A stretch of DNA of 64,000 nt. Origin: Vibrio porteresiae DSM 19223 (GTDB lineage Bacteria; Pseudomonadota; Gammaproteobacteria; Enterobacterales; Vibrionaceae). Made by a program: the position numbers and the translations under genes. Positions 8,034 through 17,392 of this stretch are shown here, one piece after another (position 1 is the stretch's first letter; each line of letters starts with the position of its first letter). Under the pieces are notes generated by a model. That model was not told the origin of the DNA, ran no database searches, and was given only the letters and a program-made list of their open reading frames with translations. Where the stretch lies: positions 2,728,001 through 2,792,000 of the forward strand of contig NZ_AP024895.1 in assembly GCF_024347055.1 (NCBI RefSeq). The letters run 5' to 3'.

Positions 8034-11000
8034 TCAACCGATGTTCTTACGTGCGTTTTGGAACATACGCATCCAAGCACCGTTTTCGCCCCAGTTGTCT
8101 GGGTGCCATGAGTTCGCCACTGTACGGAATACACGTTCAGGGTGAGGCATCATGATAGTCACACGGCCATCTTTGGTTGTTAGACCAGTGATTGCGTTTG
8201 GTGAACCGTTCGGGTTGTTTGGATATTGTTGCGTTGCGTTACCGAAGTTATCAACGAAACGTACTGCCACTGTACCTGATTGTTCAATCGCCGCCAGGTG
8301 GGCATCATCACGAACTTCTACACGACCTTCACCGTGAGAAACCGCGATAGGCATACGAGAGCCAGCCATACCATCAAAGAAGATTGAGTCAGATTTTTGC
8401 ACTTCAACCAATGAGAAGCGTGCTTCAAAACGTTCAGATTCGTTGCGTACGAAACGTGGCCACAAATCAGCACCAGGGATCAGATCTTTCAAGTTAGAGA
8501 GCATTTGACAACCGTTACATACACCTAGAGAGAAGGTGTCGTTACGGTGGAAGAAGCTTTCGAACTGGTCACGAGCTTGTGCGTTAAATAGTGCAGACTT
8601 CGCCCAACCTTCACCCGCGCCCAATACGTCGCCGTAAGAGAAACCACCACAAGCCACAAGACCTTGGTACTCATCAAGCACCGCTTGACCACTTAGAATG
8701 TCGCTCATGTGAACGTCAATCGCATCAAAACCAGCGCGGTTAAATGCCGCTGCCATTTCAACGTGTGAGTTAACACCTTGCTCACGCAAAATTGCCATGC
8801 GAGGTTTCGCACCTTTCGCAATGTAAGGAGCCGCTACATCTTGTTGAACATCGAACGTTAGGTTCGCGTTCAAGCCTGGGTCGGTGTTGTCTTTCTTCGC
8901 TGCAAATTCTTGGTCTGCACAGGCTGGGTTATCACGCAGCGCTTGCATTTTGTGCGTTGTTTCAGCCCAAATAGTACGTAGTTCAGTACGTGAACGGTCA
9001 AGAACCACTACATCGCCTGAAGTAATCACGATCTTATCTGATGCTTCAACTGAACCAATCACGTGTGAACACTCTGCTAAGCCAAATTGTGCCAACGTGT
9101 CTAGTACCGCTTGTTCATCAGCTTTCGCTACTTGAACAACCGCACCAAGCTCTTCGTTAAATAGAACCGCTAGAGCATCGTCACCTAGTGCTGCGATATT
9201 CGCATTCACACCACAGTGACCAGCGAAGGCCATTTCAGCAAGAGTCACAAACAGACCGCCGTCGCCTTTGTCGTGGTAAGCAATCAGTTTATCGTTGCTA
9301 ACAAGCGCTTGCATCGCATCGAAGAAGCCTTTTAGCTGCTCTGCGCTGTCAACGTCTGCTGGTTTATCACCAAGCTGTTTGTAAACTTGAGCGAGTGCTG
9401 TTGCACCTAGACGGTTTTGACCGTTACCTAGGTCGATAGCGATAAGGCTGGTTTCACCTTTATCAGTGCGAAGTTGTGGTGTTACTGTCTTACGTACATC
9501 TTCTACGCGAGCAAACGCAGTGATGATAAGAGATAGCGGTGAGGTCACTTCTTTGTGTTCGCCGTTCTCTTCCCACTTCGTCTTCATTGACATTGAGTCT
9601 TTACCTACAGGGATAGTAATACCCAACGCAGGACAAAGCTCTTCACCAATCGCTTTCACTGCTTCGTAAAGACCTGCATCTTCACCAGGGTGACCTGCTG
9701 GAGACATCCAGTTTGCAGACAGTTTAATACGTTTGATGTCGCCGATTTCAGTTGCTGCGATGTTAGTCAAAGACTCAGCTACTGCTAGACGAGCAGAAGC
9801 ACCAAAGTCAAGCAGAGCAACAGGTGTACGTTCACCCATAGACATCGCTTCACCGTGGTAAGAGTCGTAACTTGCTGCTGTTACTGCGCAGTTTGCTACT
9901 GGAACCTGCCATGGGCCAACCATTTGGTCACGAGCAACAAGACCCGTTACGCTGCGGTCACCGATGGTGATAAGGAAGGTCTTTTCTGCAACAGCAGGTA
10001 GACGCAATACGCGCTCAACCGCTTCGTTGATTTCAATACCGTCGCGAGTAATCGCTGGGCTATTCACTTTCAAAGTGGTTGCTTCACGAGACATTTTTGG
10101 CGGCTTGCCAAGCAGAATGTCCATTGGCATATCGATTGGTGTATTGTCGAAGTGTGAGTCTTCTAGAGTCAGATGACGCTCTTCCGTTGCAATACCTACG
10201 ACCGCATACGGTGCACGTTCGCGTTTACAAATTGCATCAAAGCGAGCCATGTTTTCTGGAGCGACTGCAAGTACATAACGTTCTTGAGATTCGTTACACC
10301 AGATTTCTAGAGGGCTCATGCCTGGTTCATCGTTTGGTACGTCACGTAGTTGGAATTTACCACCACGGTCGCCATCGTTAACCAATTCAGGCAATGCGTT
10401 AGAGATACCACCCGCGCCCACATCGTGGATAAACGCGATTGGGTTCTCTTCGCCAAGTTGCCAACAACGGTCGATCACCTCTTGACAACGACGTTCCATC
10501 TCTGGGTTTTCACGTTGTACTGATGCGAAATCCAAATCTTCAGCCGATTGACCAGACGCCATAGAAGACGCAGCACCACCGCCAAGACCGATGTTCATTG
10601 CTGGACCGCCAAGCACGATTAGGCTAGCGCCAACAGGAATTTCTTTCTTCTGTACATGTTCAGCACGGATGTTACCTAGACCACCAGCAATCATGATTGG
10701 TTTGTGGTAACCACGCACTTCTTCACCTGCGTGAGAAGTCACTTTTTCTTCGTAAGTACGGAAGTAACCTAGTAGGTTTGGACGACCAAATTCGTTGTTG
10801 AATGCTGCGCCACCTAAAGGACCATCGAGCATGATGTCGAGTGCGCTAACGATACGACCTGGTTTACCAAAATCGCTTTCCCAAGGTTGCACAAAGTTAG
10901 GAATACGTAGGTTAGATACGGTAAAACCGACTAAGCCCGCTTTTGGTTTACCACCAATACCGGTTGCGCCTTCGTCACGGATTTCGCCGCCTGAACCAGT

Positions 11001-11927
11001 AGAAGCACCCGGCCATGGAGAAATTGCAGTTGGGTGGTTGTGCGTTTCCACTTTCATCAGAATGTGTGCATCTTCATGATGATAATCGTACTGACGAGTG
11101 TCTGGATTTGGGAAGAAACGACCCACTTTAGAGCCTTCCATAACGGCCGCGTTGTCTTTATAAGCAGACAATACGTAGTCTGGATGAGTCTCCATCGTGT
11201 TCTTGATCATCTTGAACAGAGACTTCTCTTGTTTCTCACCATCAATTGTCCAATCTGCATTGAAGATTTTGTGACGGCAGTGTTCTGAGTTTGCTTGCGC
11301 AAACATCATCAGTTCGATGTCGTTTGGATTACGACCCAGCTTAGTAAAGTTCTCTACTAAGTAGTCAATCTCATCTTCAGCTAGCGCTAGACCTAGGGAA
11401 ACGTTTGCCTCTGCAAGCGCAACACGACCACCAGCAAGGATATCAACAGGCGTCAATGGCGCTGGTTCTGCATGGCTAAAGAGTGCTTCAGCCGCTTCAA
11501 GTTCAGTAAACACCACTTCCATCATTCGGTCATGAATCAACGCTTTCACTGCAGTCACTTGGTCTGCATTAAGTGGTTGTTCAGATTCGATGTAGTAAGC
11601 TGTACCGCGCTCAAGACGTTGTACGCCAGCAAGACCACAGTTGTGTGCGATATCGGTAGATTTAGAAGACCAAGGAGAGATAGTACCAGGACGTGGAGTC
11701 ACAAGAAGCAGTAATCCCTGAGGCTCGTGTTCTTGAATGGTTGGGCCGTAAGTCAATAACTTCGCTAGTTTTTCGAGTTCTTGACTGTCCAGATCCGCGC
11801 TAAGGTTCGCAAAGTGCATAAACTCAGCATAGATGTTGGTCACAGGCAGATTTTGTTCACGACAAGTTTCAATCAGTTTGCTGACACGAAACTCAGAAAG
11901 AGCTGGGGAACCACGCAAAATTCTCAT
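8034..11927 (-). CDS. purL: Phosphoribosylformylglycinamidine synthase (large, single-chain)
   Basis: A 1297-residue FGAM synthase for the fourth step of purine synthesis (FGAR + glutamine + ATP to FGAM). It has the N-terminal linker domain, two AIRS-type ATP-binding halves (MMFAQANSEHCRHKIFNADW; THNHPTAISPWPGASTGSGGE; DVGAGGISNALPE) and a C-terminal class I glutamine amidotransferase from about residue 1040, with the cysteine in FSLGVCNGCQMLS and a histidine in MMPHPERVF. The length is that of E. coli PurL. A PurR-like box lies 150 bp upstream. Confidence 0.98.
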   Translation of the reverse strand: MRILRGSPALSEFRVSKLIETCREQNLPVTNIYAEFMHFANLSADLDSQELEKLAKLLTYGPTIQEHEPQGLLLLVTPRPGTISPWSSKSTDIAHNCGLAGVQRLERGTAYYIESEQPLNADQVTAVKALIHDRMMEVVFTELEAAEALFSHAEPAPLTPVDILAGGRVALAEANVSLGLALAEDEIDYLVENFTKLGRNPNDIELMMFAQANSEHCRHKIFNADWTIDGEKQEKSLFKMIKNTMETHPDYVLSAYKDNAAVMEGSKVGRFFPNPDTRQYDYHHEDAHILMKVETHNHPTAISPWPGASTGSGGEIRDEGATGIGGKPKAGLVGFTVSNLRIPNFVQPWESDFGKPGRIVSALDIMLDGPLGGAAFNNEFGRPNLLGYFRTYEEKVTSHAGEEVRGYHKPIMIAGGLGNIRAEHVQKKEIPVGASLIVLGGPAMNIGLGGGAASSMASGQSAEDLDFASVQRENPEMERRCQEVIDRCWQLGEENPIAFIHDVGAGGISNALPELVNDGDRGGKFQLRDVPNDEPGMSPLEIWCNESQERYVLAVAPENMARFDAICKRERAPYAVVGIATEERHLTLEDSHFDNTPIDMPMDILLGKPPKMSREATTLKVNSPAITRDGIEINEAVERVLRLPAVAEKTFLITIGDRSVTGLVARDQMVGPWQVPVANCAVTAASYDSYHGEAMSMGERTPVALLDFGASARLAVAESLTNIAATEIGDIKRIKLSANWMSPAGHPGEDAGLYEAVKAIGEELCPALGITIPVGKDSMSMKTKWEENGEHKEVTSPLSLIITAFARVEDVRKTVTPQLRTDKGETSLIAIDLGNGQNRLGATALAQVYKQLGDKPADVDSAEQLKGFFDAMQALVSNDKLIAYHDKGDGGLFVTLAEMAFAGHCGVNANIAALGDDALAVLFNEELGAVVQVAKADEQAVLDTLAQFGLAECSHVIGSVEASDKIVITSGDVVVLDRSRTELRTIWAETTHKMQALRDNPACADQEFAAKKDNTDPGLNANLTFDVQQDVAAPYIAKGAKPRMAILREQGVNSHVEMAAAFNRAGFDAIDVHMSDILSGQAVLDEYQGLVACGGFSYGDVLGAGEGWAKSALFNAQARDQFESFFHRNDTFSLGVCNGCQMLSNLKDLIPGADLWPRFVRNESERFEARFSLVEVQKSDSIFFDGMAGSRMPIAVSHGEGRVEVRDDAHLAAIEQSGTVAVRFVDNFGNATQQYPNNPNGSPNAITGLTTKDGRVTIMMPHPERVFRTVANSWHPDNWGENGAWMRMFQNARKNIG

Positions 11928-12080
11928 GTGCTTAGGTCTCTATTAACTAGTGTGTGAGATAGAAATTGGAATAAATTTAATATTTACAGAGAGTTATTGT
12001 GCAATTATTAAACATATACCAATTTCATCTCTTGGATGCGTGCGCATTATAGAGGATTTTTTTTTGTGACGTAACATCAA

Positions 12081-12096
12081 AAGCAACCGTTTGCGT
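12081..12096. promoter_or_regulatory. PurR-like operator
   Basis: AAGCAACCGTTTGCGT matches the PurR consensus ACGCAAACGTTTGCGT at 14 of 16 positions. It lies in the divergent region between purL and mltF, 154 bp upstream of the purL start. The rest of 11928-12399 shows no gene; the first codons of an open frame from 12205 precede the mltF start but look non-coding. Confidence 0.8.
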
Positions 12097-12399
12097 CATT
12101 TTTTTTATGAATTTTGAAATTAACCCCGTTTGATGACAAATAAAACAAATCTCGCGCGATTTTTTTGGCGAGTGCGTTTTAGGCCAGCCTAGTCACCGTA
12201 AGGGTTGCACCCTACCTTACTTAAAAAACAAACTCCTAACTGCGAAAACGCACACATCTCACGCAACAGAAAGTGCCCAAAACGATGGTTAATAGGTATA
12301 ATTACCCAACACAGATGGCGTATTGGTTTGTCAAAACTTTGCCAGAAGCACTGCCTTTATCAAAAAAAGGCCACCACCGCTGTAAGAGAAATTGTATTA

Positions 12400-13956
12400 A
12401 TGACAAAGCTTTCTTCCGATACTTTGAGTCGTAGCCTGTTTTTCCTTTTTGTGGCTATTCTATTGTCTGGCTGCCAGATCGACTCCGAACCACAGAGCGA
12501 ATTAGAGCAAATTCGCGCGCGAGGAGTATTGCGTGTCGGCACGTTAAATAACCAGCTTTCCTACTATATCGGTCCCGATGGCCCAGCAGGGCTGGACTAT
12601 GAACTGACGCGTGAGTTTGCTCGAGAGCTAGGTGTCAAGCTTGAGATCAAACCGGCTTACCGTTTATCCAGCCTTTTCCCTGCATTAAAAAATGGCGAAA
12701 TCGACATTATTGCAGCCGGTCTTAGCCAATCAGAACAACGAGTTAACAACTTTCGTGCCGGTCCGGCTTATTACTACGTATCGCAGCAACTGGTCTATCA
12801 ACAAGGCCAATGGCGTCCACGCAATATCGAACAGCTGATCGCCAAACAAGAGCAGTTGTTTAAAGAGAGCGAAGATAAACCGATTCTCAGTGTGGTCGAA
12901 GATTCTCACTTTGAAACCACATTGCACGACCTAAAGCAGACGTATCCTGACTTTCGTTTTCATATCGATGAAGATTCGGATATTAACGATTTGCTCAAAC
13001 AAGTGTCGGAAGGTGAGCTGATGTTCACCATGGCGGACTCAGTACAAGTCTCGCTGGCACAACGTGTTTATCCCGATTTGGCCGTAGCACTCGAAATGAC
13101 CGAAGACCAACCTATCTCTTGGTTTATGCGTCGTTCCGATGATGAAAGCCTATACGCACTGATGATCGAATTCTTTGGTGACCTAAAACAATCAGGCTAT
13201 TTGGCCTCTTTGGAAGAGAAATACATCGGTCATATCGGCACGTTTGACTATGTGGATACTCGCGCACTGATCCGTGCTTTAGATACCCGCTTAATGAAGT
13301 GGGTCCCACTATTTCAAAAATATTCTGGCGAGTTTGACTGGCGTTTGATTGCGGCGGTGGCCTACCAAGAATCGCATTGGAATCCACGGGCAAAATCCCC
13401 CACCGGTGTGCGCGGTATGATGATGTTAACGCTACCTACTGCTCGTAGTGTAGGCGTGGTTAATCGCCTCAATCCTGAACAATCGGTACGTGGTGGTGTG
13501 GAATATCTGCAGCGCATGGTGAGTCGTATTCCTGACTCAATTCCAGAGCATGAAAAAATCTGGTTTGCCCTTGCCTCCTACAACGTAGGTTATGGGCATA
13601 TGATGGATGCGCGCCGCCTCACTAAATTACAAGGTGGCGACCCGAATTCATGGACTGACGTGAAAGACCGTTTGCCACAATTGCGACAGAAAAAATACTT
13701 CCGCCAAACCCAATATGGTTATGCTCGTGGCGATGAAGCCCTCATGTATGTAGAGAACATTCGTCGCTATTATCAGAGCATTATCGGCCACATGGAACAG
13801 CGCCAAGTCGTCACTGGCGATGACAGTACCGATGACTTAACCGTGATCAATGTGACCACGCCATTATCCGCTGATGACCAAGTTTTAAGTGATGATAATA
13901 GCAATGTGGATGCAGAACCCGATGAAGATGTGACAAATAGCAAGAAAGCCAAATAA
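12400..13956 (+). CDS. mltF: Membrane-bound lytic transglycosylase F (lipoprotein)
   Basis: The protein has 518 residues from ATG 12400. It has a lipoprotein signal (SLFFLFVAILLSGC, lipobox LSGC), a periplasmic solute-binding-protein-like domain (about 45-290, starting LEQIRARGVLRVGTLNN) and a C-terminal goose-lysozyme-like transglycosylase domain with the catalytic glutamate in AAVAYQESHWNP. It cleaves murein glycan strands to 1,6-anhydromuropeptides at the outer membrane. An in-frame extension to 12205 is open but has no family similarity. The acidic C-terminal tail is variable in this family. Confidence 0.93.
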   Translation: MTKLSSDTLSRSLFFLFVAILLSGCQIDSEPQSELEQIRARGVLRVGTLNNQLSYYIGPDGPAGLDYELTREFARELGVKLEIKPAYRLSSLFPALKNGEIDIIAAGLSQSEQRVNNFRAGPAYYYVSQQLVYQQGQWRPRNIEQLIAKQEQLFKESEDKPILSVVEDSHFETTLHDLKQTYPDFRFHIDEDSDINDLLKQVSEGELMFTMADSVQVSLAQRVYPDLAVALEMTEDQPISWFMRRSDDESLYALMIEFFGDLKQSGYLASLEEKYIGHIGTFDYVDTRALIRALDTRLMKWVPLFQKYSGEFDWRLIAAVAYQESHWNPRAKSPTGVRGMMMLTLPTARSVGVVNRLNPEQSVRGGVEYLQRMVSRIPDSIPEHEKIWFALASYNVGYGHMMDARRLTKLQGGDPNSWTDVKDRLPQLRQKKYFRQTQYGYARGDEALMYVENIRRYYQSIIGHMEQRQVVTGDDSTDDLTVINVTTPLSADDQVLSDDNSNVDAEPDEDVTNSKKAK

Positions 13957-14020
13957 AGACGCCGATTGTCACGAAATTATCACTTGATCTTTGTTGGGAA
14001 AACCCATAAAACTGAAGTGA

Positions 14021-14062
14021 GCTCGTAAGAAATTGTTTTCTATTTTTGAACATCTTACGAGC
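14021..14062 (+). terminator. Hairpin downstream of mltF
   Basis: The 10-bp perfect inverted repeat GCTCGTAAGA/TCTTACGAGC is separated by a 22-base T-rich loop. It is 65 bp after the mltF stop and could stabilise or end the mRNA. No T-run follows, so termination is uncertain. The following 270 bp up to the small ORF show nothing else I recognise. Confidence 0.5.
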
Positions 14063-14336
14063 TTATCGTACCAACAACAGATAATCACCAACCTGTTCAG
14101 TATCTCACTGTATAGAACCGTTCGGTTTACGCTCTATTTCATGTGGTCTTATCAAGAAGAATGACCCGTGAGCAAATAGACTAAAACCAACGTCATCACT
14201 AACAAGAACTGACTCAGTCATCACCTGAAATAGACGATATAGCGTAGAAAAGAAAAGGCGCTACAGGAGAGGCTAAGCCAGAAGAGTACCTGACGGTGTG
14301 GCTTATCATCTGTGCTTACACATAGGAGGTTGTTTT

Positions 14337-14468
14337 ATGCTCAAACGTAGACAACAATCAAGACTCTTTAATAAAGCCGTATCAGCTAATCGACGTCGTC
14401 GTATGCTGGCGAACAACAAGAAAAAAGTGATTGCTCGCCATCGCGCTTTCGTTCAGTTTGTTTGCTGA
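14337..14468 (+). CDS. Small highly basic protein (43 aa), unrecognised
   Basis: The ORF starts ATG 14337 and ends TGA 14466-14468. It is preceded by AGGAGG seven bases before the ATG, a near-ideal ribosome binding site. The 43-residue product has 14 Arg/Lys, including runs RRRR and KKK, and ends ...HRAFVQFVC. It resembles RNA- or ribosome-binding small proteins in composition only. A 12-bp stem hairpin follows 13 bases after the stop, so it looks like an independent short transcription unit. I cannot name it. It could be a conserved Vibrio small protein. Confidence 0.7.
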   Translation: MLKRRQQSRLFNKAVSANRRRRMLANNKKKVIARHRAFVQFVC

Positions 14469-14481
14469 TATTTATAGAAAT

Positions 14482-14519
14482 GCAAACATCTACACATCAA
14501 TGAAACCGTAGATGTTTGC
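14482..14519. terminator. Hairpin after the small basic ORF
   Basis: The 12-bp perfect stem GCAAACATCTAC/GTAGATGTTTGC has a 14-base loop. It lies between the small ORF and the convergent tadA, and may serve both as a bidirectional terminator even though the T-tract is poor. Confidence 0.65.
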
Positions 14520-14554
14520 TTATATGCCCCTTCCACCTAGCTTTACCCTAACGA

Positions 14555-15082
14555 CTACTCTGCTCTACCTTCATCGTTTTTCTGCGCTTGTCGCTCAGCT
14601 TTAATTTCTTTACGGCGACGTTGGAAAAAAGCTTGTAGCTGCGCTCGGCATTCTGCTTCTAATAAACCCGCTTCAACCGTGGCGTAATGGTAAGACGCTT
14701 GGCTATCAAAGAGATTTAACACGGTTCCGGCCGCCCCTGCTTTTAGATCTGGCGCGCCATACACAATGCGTTTAACACGGCTATGCAAAAGCGCACCGGC
14801 ACACATAGGGCAAGGCTCTAATGTCACGTACAGCGTGGTATCAAGCAGGCGATAGTTTTGTAATGCTTCCCCTGCCGCACGTAATACTTGGATCTCCGCA
14901 TGAGCCGTCGCATCATGATTGCCGATAGAACGGTTCCAACCTTGAGCAATGATCGCCCCATCTTTCACTAAAACAGCGCCTACTGGCACTTCGCCTTCAC
15001 TTTCAGCATGAGCTGCCAACTCCATTGCATGGCGCATGAATGCTTCATCTTCAGCGGTAAATGTGGCTTGGTAATCCGTCAT
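14555..15082 (-). CDS. tadA: tRNA-specific adenosine deaminase
   Basis: A 175-residue zinc-dependent deaminase that converts A34 to inosine in tRNA-Arg(ACG). The active site is complete: the zinc histidine and proton-shuttling glutamate in TAHAEIQVLR, and the zinc cysteines in PCPMCAGALLHSRV. The lysine-rich C-terminal tail (FFQRRRKEIKAERQAQK) is typical. It is an essential gene in most bacteria. It is convergent with the small basic ORF. Confidence 0.95.
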   Translation of the reverse strand: MTDYQATFTAEDEAFMRHAMELAAHAESEGEVPVGAVLVKDGAIIAQGWNRSIGNHDATAHAEIQVLRAAGEALQNYRLLDTTLYVTLEPCPMCAGALLHSRVKRIVYGAPDLKAGAAGTVLNLFDSQASYHYATVEAGLLEAECRAQLQAFFQRRRKEIKAERQAQKNDEGRAE

Positions 15083-15161
15083 AACTCTCTCTCTTTGGTT
15101 GGCGCGGCATTATAGCCAACTCCATAAGTGACTTCGAGAAACAATCCAATGATTGCATTAT

Positions 15162-15203
15162 TTAAACCGTTAAATGCTCGGCTTAAACCGTTAAGTGCTC
15201 GGC
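15162..15203. repeat. Tandem 21-bp duplication over a gene end
   Basis: Two adjacent 21-bp copies (TTAAACCGTTAARTGCTCGGC; 15162-15182 and 15183-15203) differ at one base. The second copy encodes the last residues AEHLTV and stop of the LysR gene; the first lies just beyond the stop. It looks like a replication-slippage duplication of the gene's 3' end. Confidence 0.85.
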
Positions 15204-16055
15204 GAGATAATCCAGCATTAAGCGCACTTTAGGTGATAACAAACGGTTTTCTGGATAAAGCGCCCAAACCCCTTCCCTGTCATCTTTAAGATTACTTAAC
15301 ACCTCCACCAAACGCCCATTTTCCAAATGTTCCATCACGTAATAGTCAGGCAACTGAGTCAATCCCATGCCTTTTAAGGCCGCATCTAACAGCACAAAGC
15401 CACTGTTACATGCAATCCGGCCAGTCACTTTGAGTGTCCGAGCTTGCCCTTCCACCTTAAAACGCCAATGGTCATACGTTCCGACTAAGCATTGATGGCG
15501 ATTGAGTTCAGATAAGGTATGCGGCACCCCATATCGAGATAAATAGTCTGGGGTAGCACACACATAAAGCTGACGTTTACACAGTTTACGCGAGATAAAA
15601 CTGGAGTCCCCCAACTGACCAAGGCGAATTGCCACATCAACCCCTTGTTCAATCAAATCCAGCTTGCGGTTAGTTAAAATCAACTCCAACTCCAACTCAG
15701 GGTAAAGTTGCAAAAAATCGTGTAGCAGCGGCGCGATTTTACGTTCACCATAGGTCACAGGCGTGGTCACTTTCAGCTTACCTTTCGGTGTAGCCTGCAT
15801 TTGAGTCACCGCCAATTCAGCTTGCGCCAACCCCTCTACGAGCGATCGACAATGTTGATAATAGAGTTGACCTGCCTCACTCAAGGAGACCTTACGCGTA
15901 GTGCGCTGTAACAGCTTGACACCAAGACGTTGTTCCAGAGCGTTGATCCGACGGCTCACATTGGCTACCGATGTCGCAAGACGTTGTGCCGCAGTGGTAA
16001 AACTGCCCGTATCCGCAACCGTTACAAACTCATTCACCCCTTCCCAGTTCGCCAC
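15183..16055 (-). CDS. LysR-family regulator next to formaldehyde genes
   Basis: A 290-residue LysR regulator with an N-terminal winged helix-turn-helix (FVTVADTGSFTTAAQRLATSVANVSRRINALEQRLG) and a substrate-binding-like effector domain from about residue 90. It is divergent from adhC with 138 bp between the starts. That gap is AT-rich and holds short TNxA-type dyads, the usual setting for a LysR protein controlling the neighbouring operon. Control of adhC-fghA in response to formaldehyde is an inference from position. The subgroup is that of YafC/DmlR-like regulators. Confidence 0.88.
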   Translation of the reverse strand: MANWEGVNEFVTVADTGSFTTAAQRLATSVANVSRRINALEQRLGVKLLQRTTRKVSLSEAGQLYYQHCRSLVEGLAQAELAVTQMQATPKGKLKVTTPVTYGERKIAPLLHDFLQLYPELELELILTNRKLDLIEQGVDVAIRLGQLGDSSFISRKLCKRQLYVCATPDYLSRYGVPHTLSELNRHQCLVGTYDHWRFKVEGQARTLKVTGRIACNSGFVLLDAALKGMGLTQLPDYYVMEHLENGRLVEVLSNLKDDREGVWALYPENRLLSPKVRLMLDYLAEHLTV

Positions 16056-16193
16056 AAGCGCTCCTAATTATTACTTTATTGTAAAAGTTATTCTCATTTT
16101 GCCCTAATTATCAATCAAATTGAAATAACTATACTAATTGAAACGCGAGAACTTGAACGTTCTGCAATTTAATAACGCCATGAGGAAATACGG

Positions 16194-17321
16194 ATGTCAC
16201 AAGACAAATTCATCAAATCGCGCGCCGCAGTCGCTTGGGGTCCAAAACAGCCACTTAAAATCGAAGAAGTGGATGTCATGTTGCCACGTAAAGGCGAAGT
16301 TCTAGTTAAAATCGTCGCTTCTGGCGTATGTCACACTGATGCATTCACTTTGTCTGGCGACGATCCAGAAGGTGTATTCCCAGCGATTTTGGGTCATGAA
16401 GGTGCAGGCATTGTGGAAATGGTTGGCGAAGGTGTAACGAGCGTTGAAGTCGGCGACCACGTTATCCCACTTTACACCGCAGAATGTGGTGAGTGTAAAT
16501 TCTGTAAATCAGGGAAAACCAACCTATGTTCTGCCGTGCGTGCAACTCAAGGTAAAGGCCTAATGCCTGATGGTACAACACGTTTCTACAAAGATGGCCA
16601 ACCTATCTTCCATTACATGGGTTGTTCAACGTTCTCTGAATACACAGTCCTGCCTGAAATTTCACTAGCAAAAGTCAACAAGACTGCACCACTAGAAGAA
16701 ATTTGCCTACTCGGTTGTGGCGTCACCACTGGCATGGGCGCGGTACTGAATACTGCCAAAGTGAAACAAGGCGATACCGTCGCTATCTTTGGTCTTGGTG
16801 GTATTGGTCTATCAGCGATCATCGGTGCTCGTATGGCTGGTGCTAGTCGCATCATTGGTATTGACATCAATGAATCAAAATTTGAACTTGCCACTCAGCT
16901 AGGCGCAACAGACCTCATCAACCCGCAAAAATTCGACAAGCCAATCCAAGAAGTGATTGTTGAGATGACTGACGGCGGCGTTGATTTCTCGTTTGAATGT
17001 ATCGGTAACGTGAACGTGATGCGTCAAGCACTTGAATGTTGTCATAAAGGTTGGGGCGAATCGGTCATCATCGGTGTTGCTGGTGCTGGTCAAGAGATCT
17101 CAACTCGTCCGTTCCAGTTGGTCACTGGTCGTGTATGGCGTGGTAGCGCATTCGGTGGTGTAAAAGGTCGTTCACAACTTCCTGGTATCGTTGAACAGTA
17201 CCTCAATGGTGAGTTTGGTCTGCAGGAGTTCATCACTCATACCATGAGCCTTGATGAGATCAATGACGCGTTTGAACTGATGCACAAAGGCGAAAGTATT
17301 CGCTCAGTCGTTCACTACTAA
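16194..17321 (+). CDS. frmA: S-(hydroxymethyl)glutathione dehydrogenase (class III ADH)
   Basis: A 375-residue zinc alcohol dehydrogenase. The catalytic zinc ligands are in SGVCHTDAFTLSG and GHEGAGIVE; the structural zinc cysteines are in CGECKFCKSGKTNLC; the NAD fold is in IFGLGGIGLSAIIGARMAGA. It oxidises S-hydroxymethylglutathione, formed from formaldehyde and glutathione, to S-formylglutathione, and can also reduce S-nitrosoglutathione. AGGA precedes the ATG. It is transcribed with fghA 71 bp downstream. Confidence 0.96.
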   Translation: MSQDKFIKSRAAVAWGPKQPLKIEEVDVMLPRKGEVLVKIVASGVCHTDAFTLSGDDPEGVFPAILGHEGAGIVEMVGEGVTSVEVGDHVIPLYTAECGECKFCKSGKTNLCSAVRATQGKGLMPDGTTRFYKDGQPIFHYMGCSTFSEYTVLPEISLAKVNKTAPLEEICLLGCGVTTGMGAVLNTAKVKQGDTVAIFGLGGIGLSAIIGARMAGASRIIGIDINESKFELATQLGATDLINPQKFDKPIQEVIVEMTDGGVDFSFECIGNVNVMRQALECCHKGWGESVIIGVAGAGQEISTRPFQLVTGRVWRGSAFGGVKGRSQLPGIVEQYLNGEFGLQEFITHTMSLDEINDAFELMHKGESIRSVVHY

Positions 17322-17392
17322 GTCATTCCAAAACATAAGTTATCCCGAAACACAATGGCGGTGCTGCTTGCAGTGCCGCCAAAGGAGAAAGT

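Noticed and set aside
12205..12399. N-terminal extension of mltF
   Set aside because: It would put 65 residues before a clean lipoprotein signal peptide; codon use looks non-coding.
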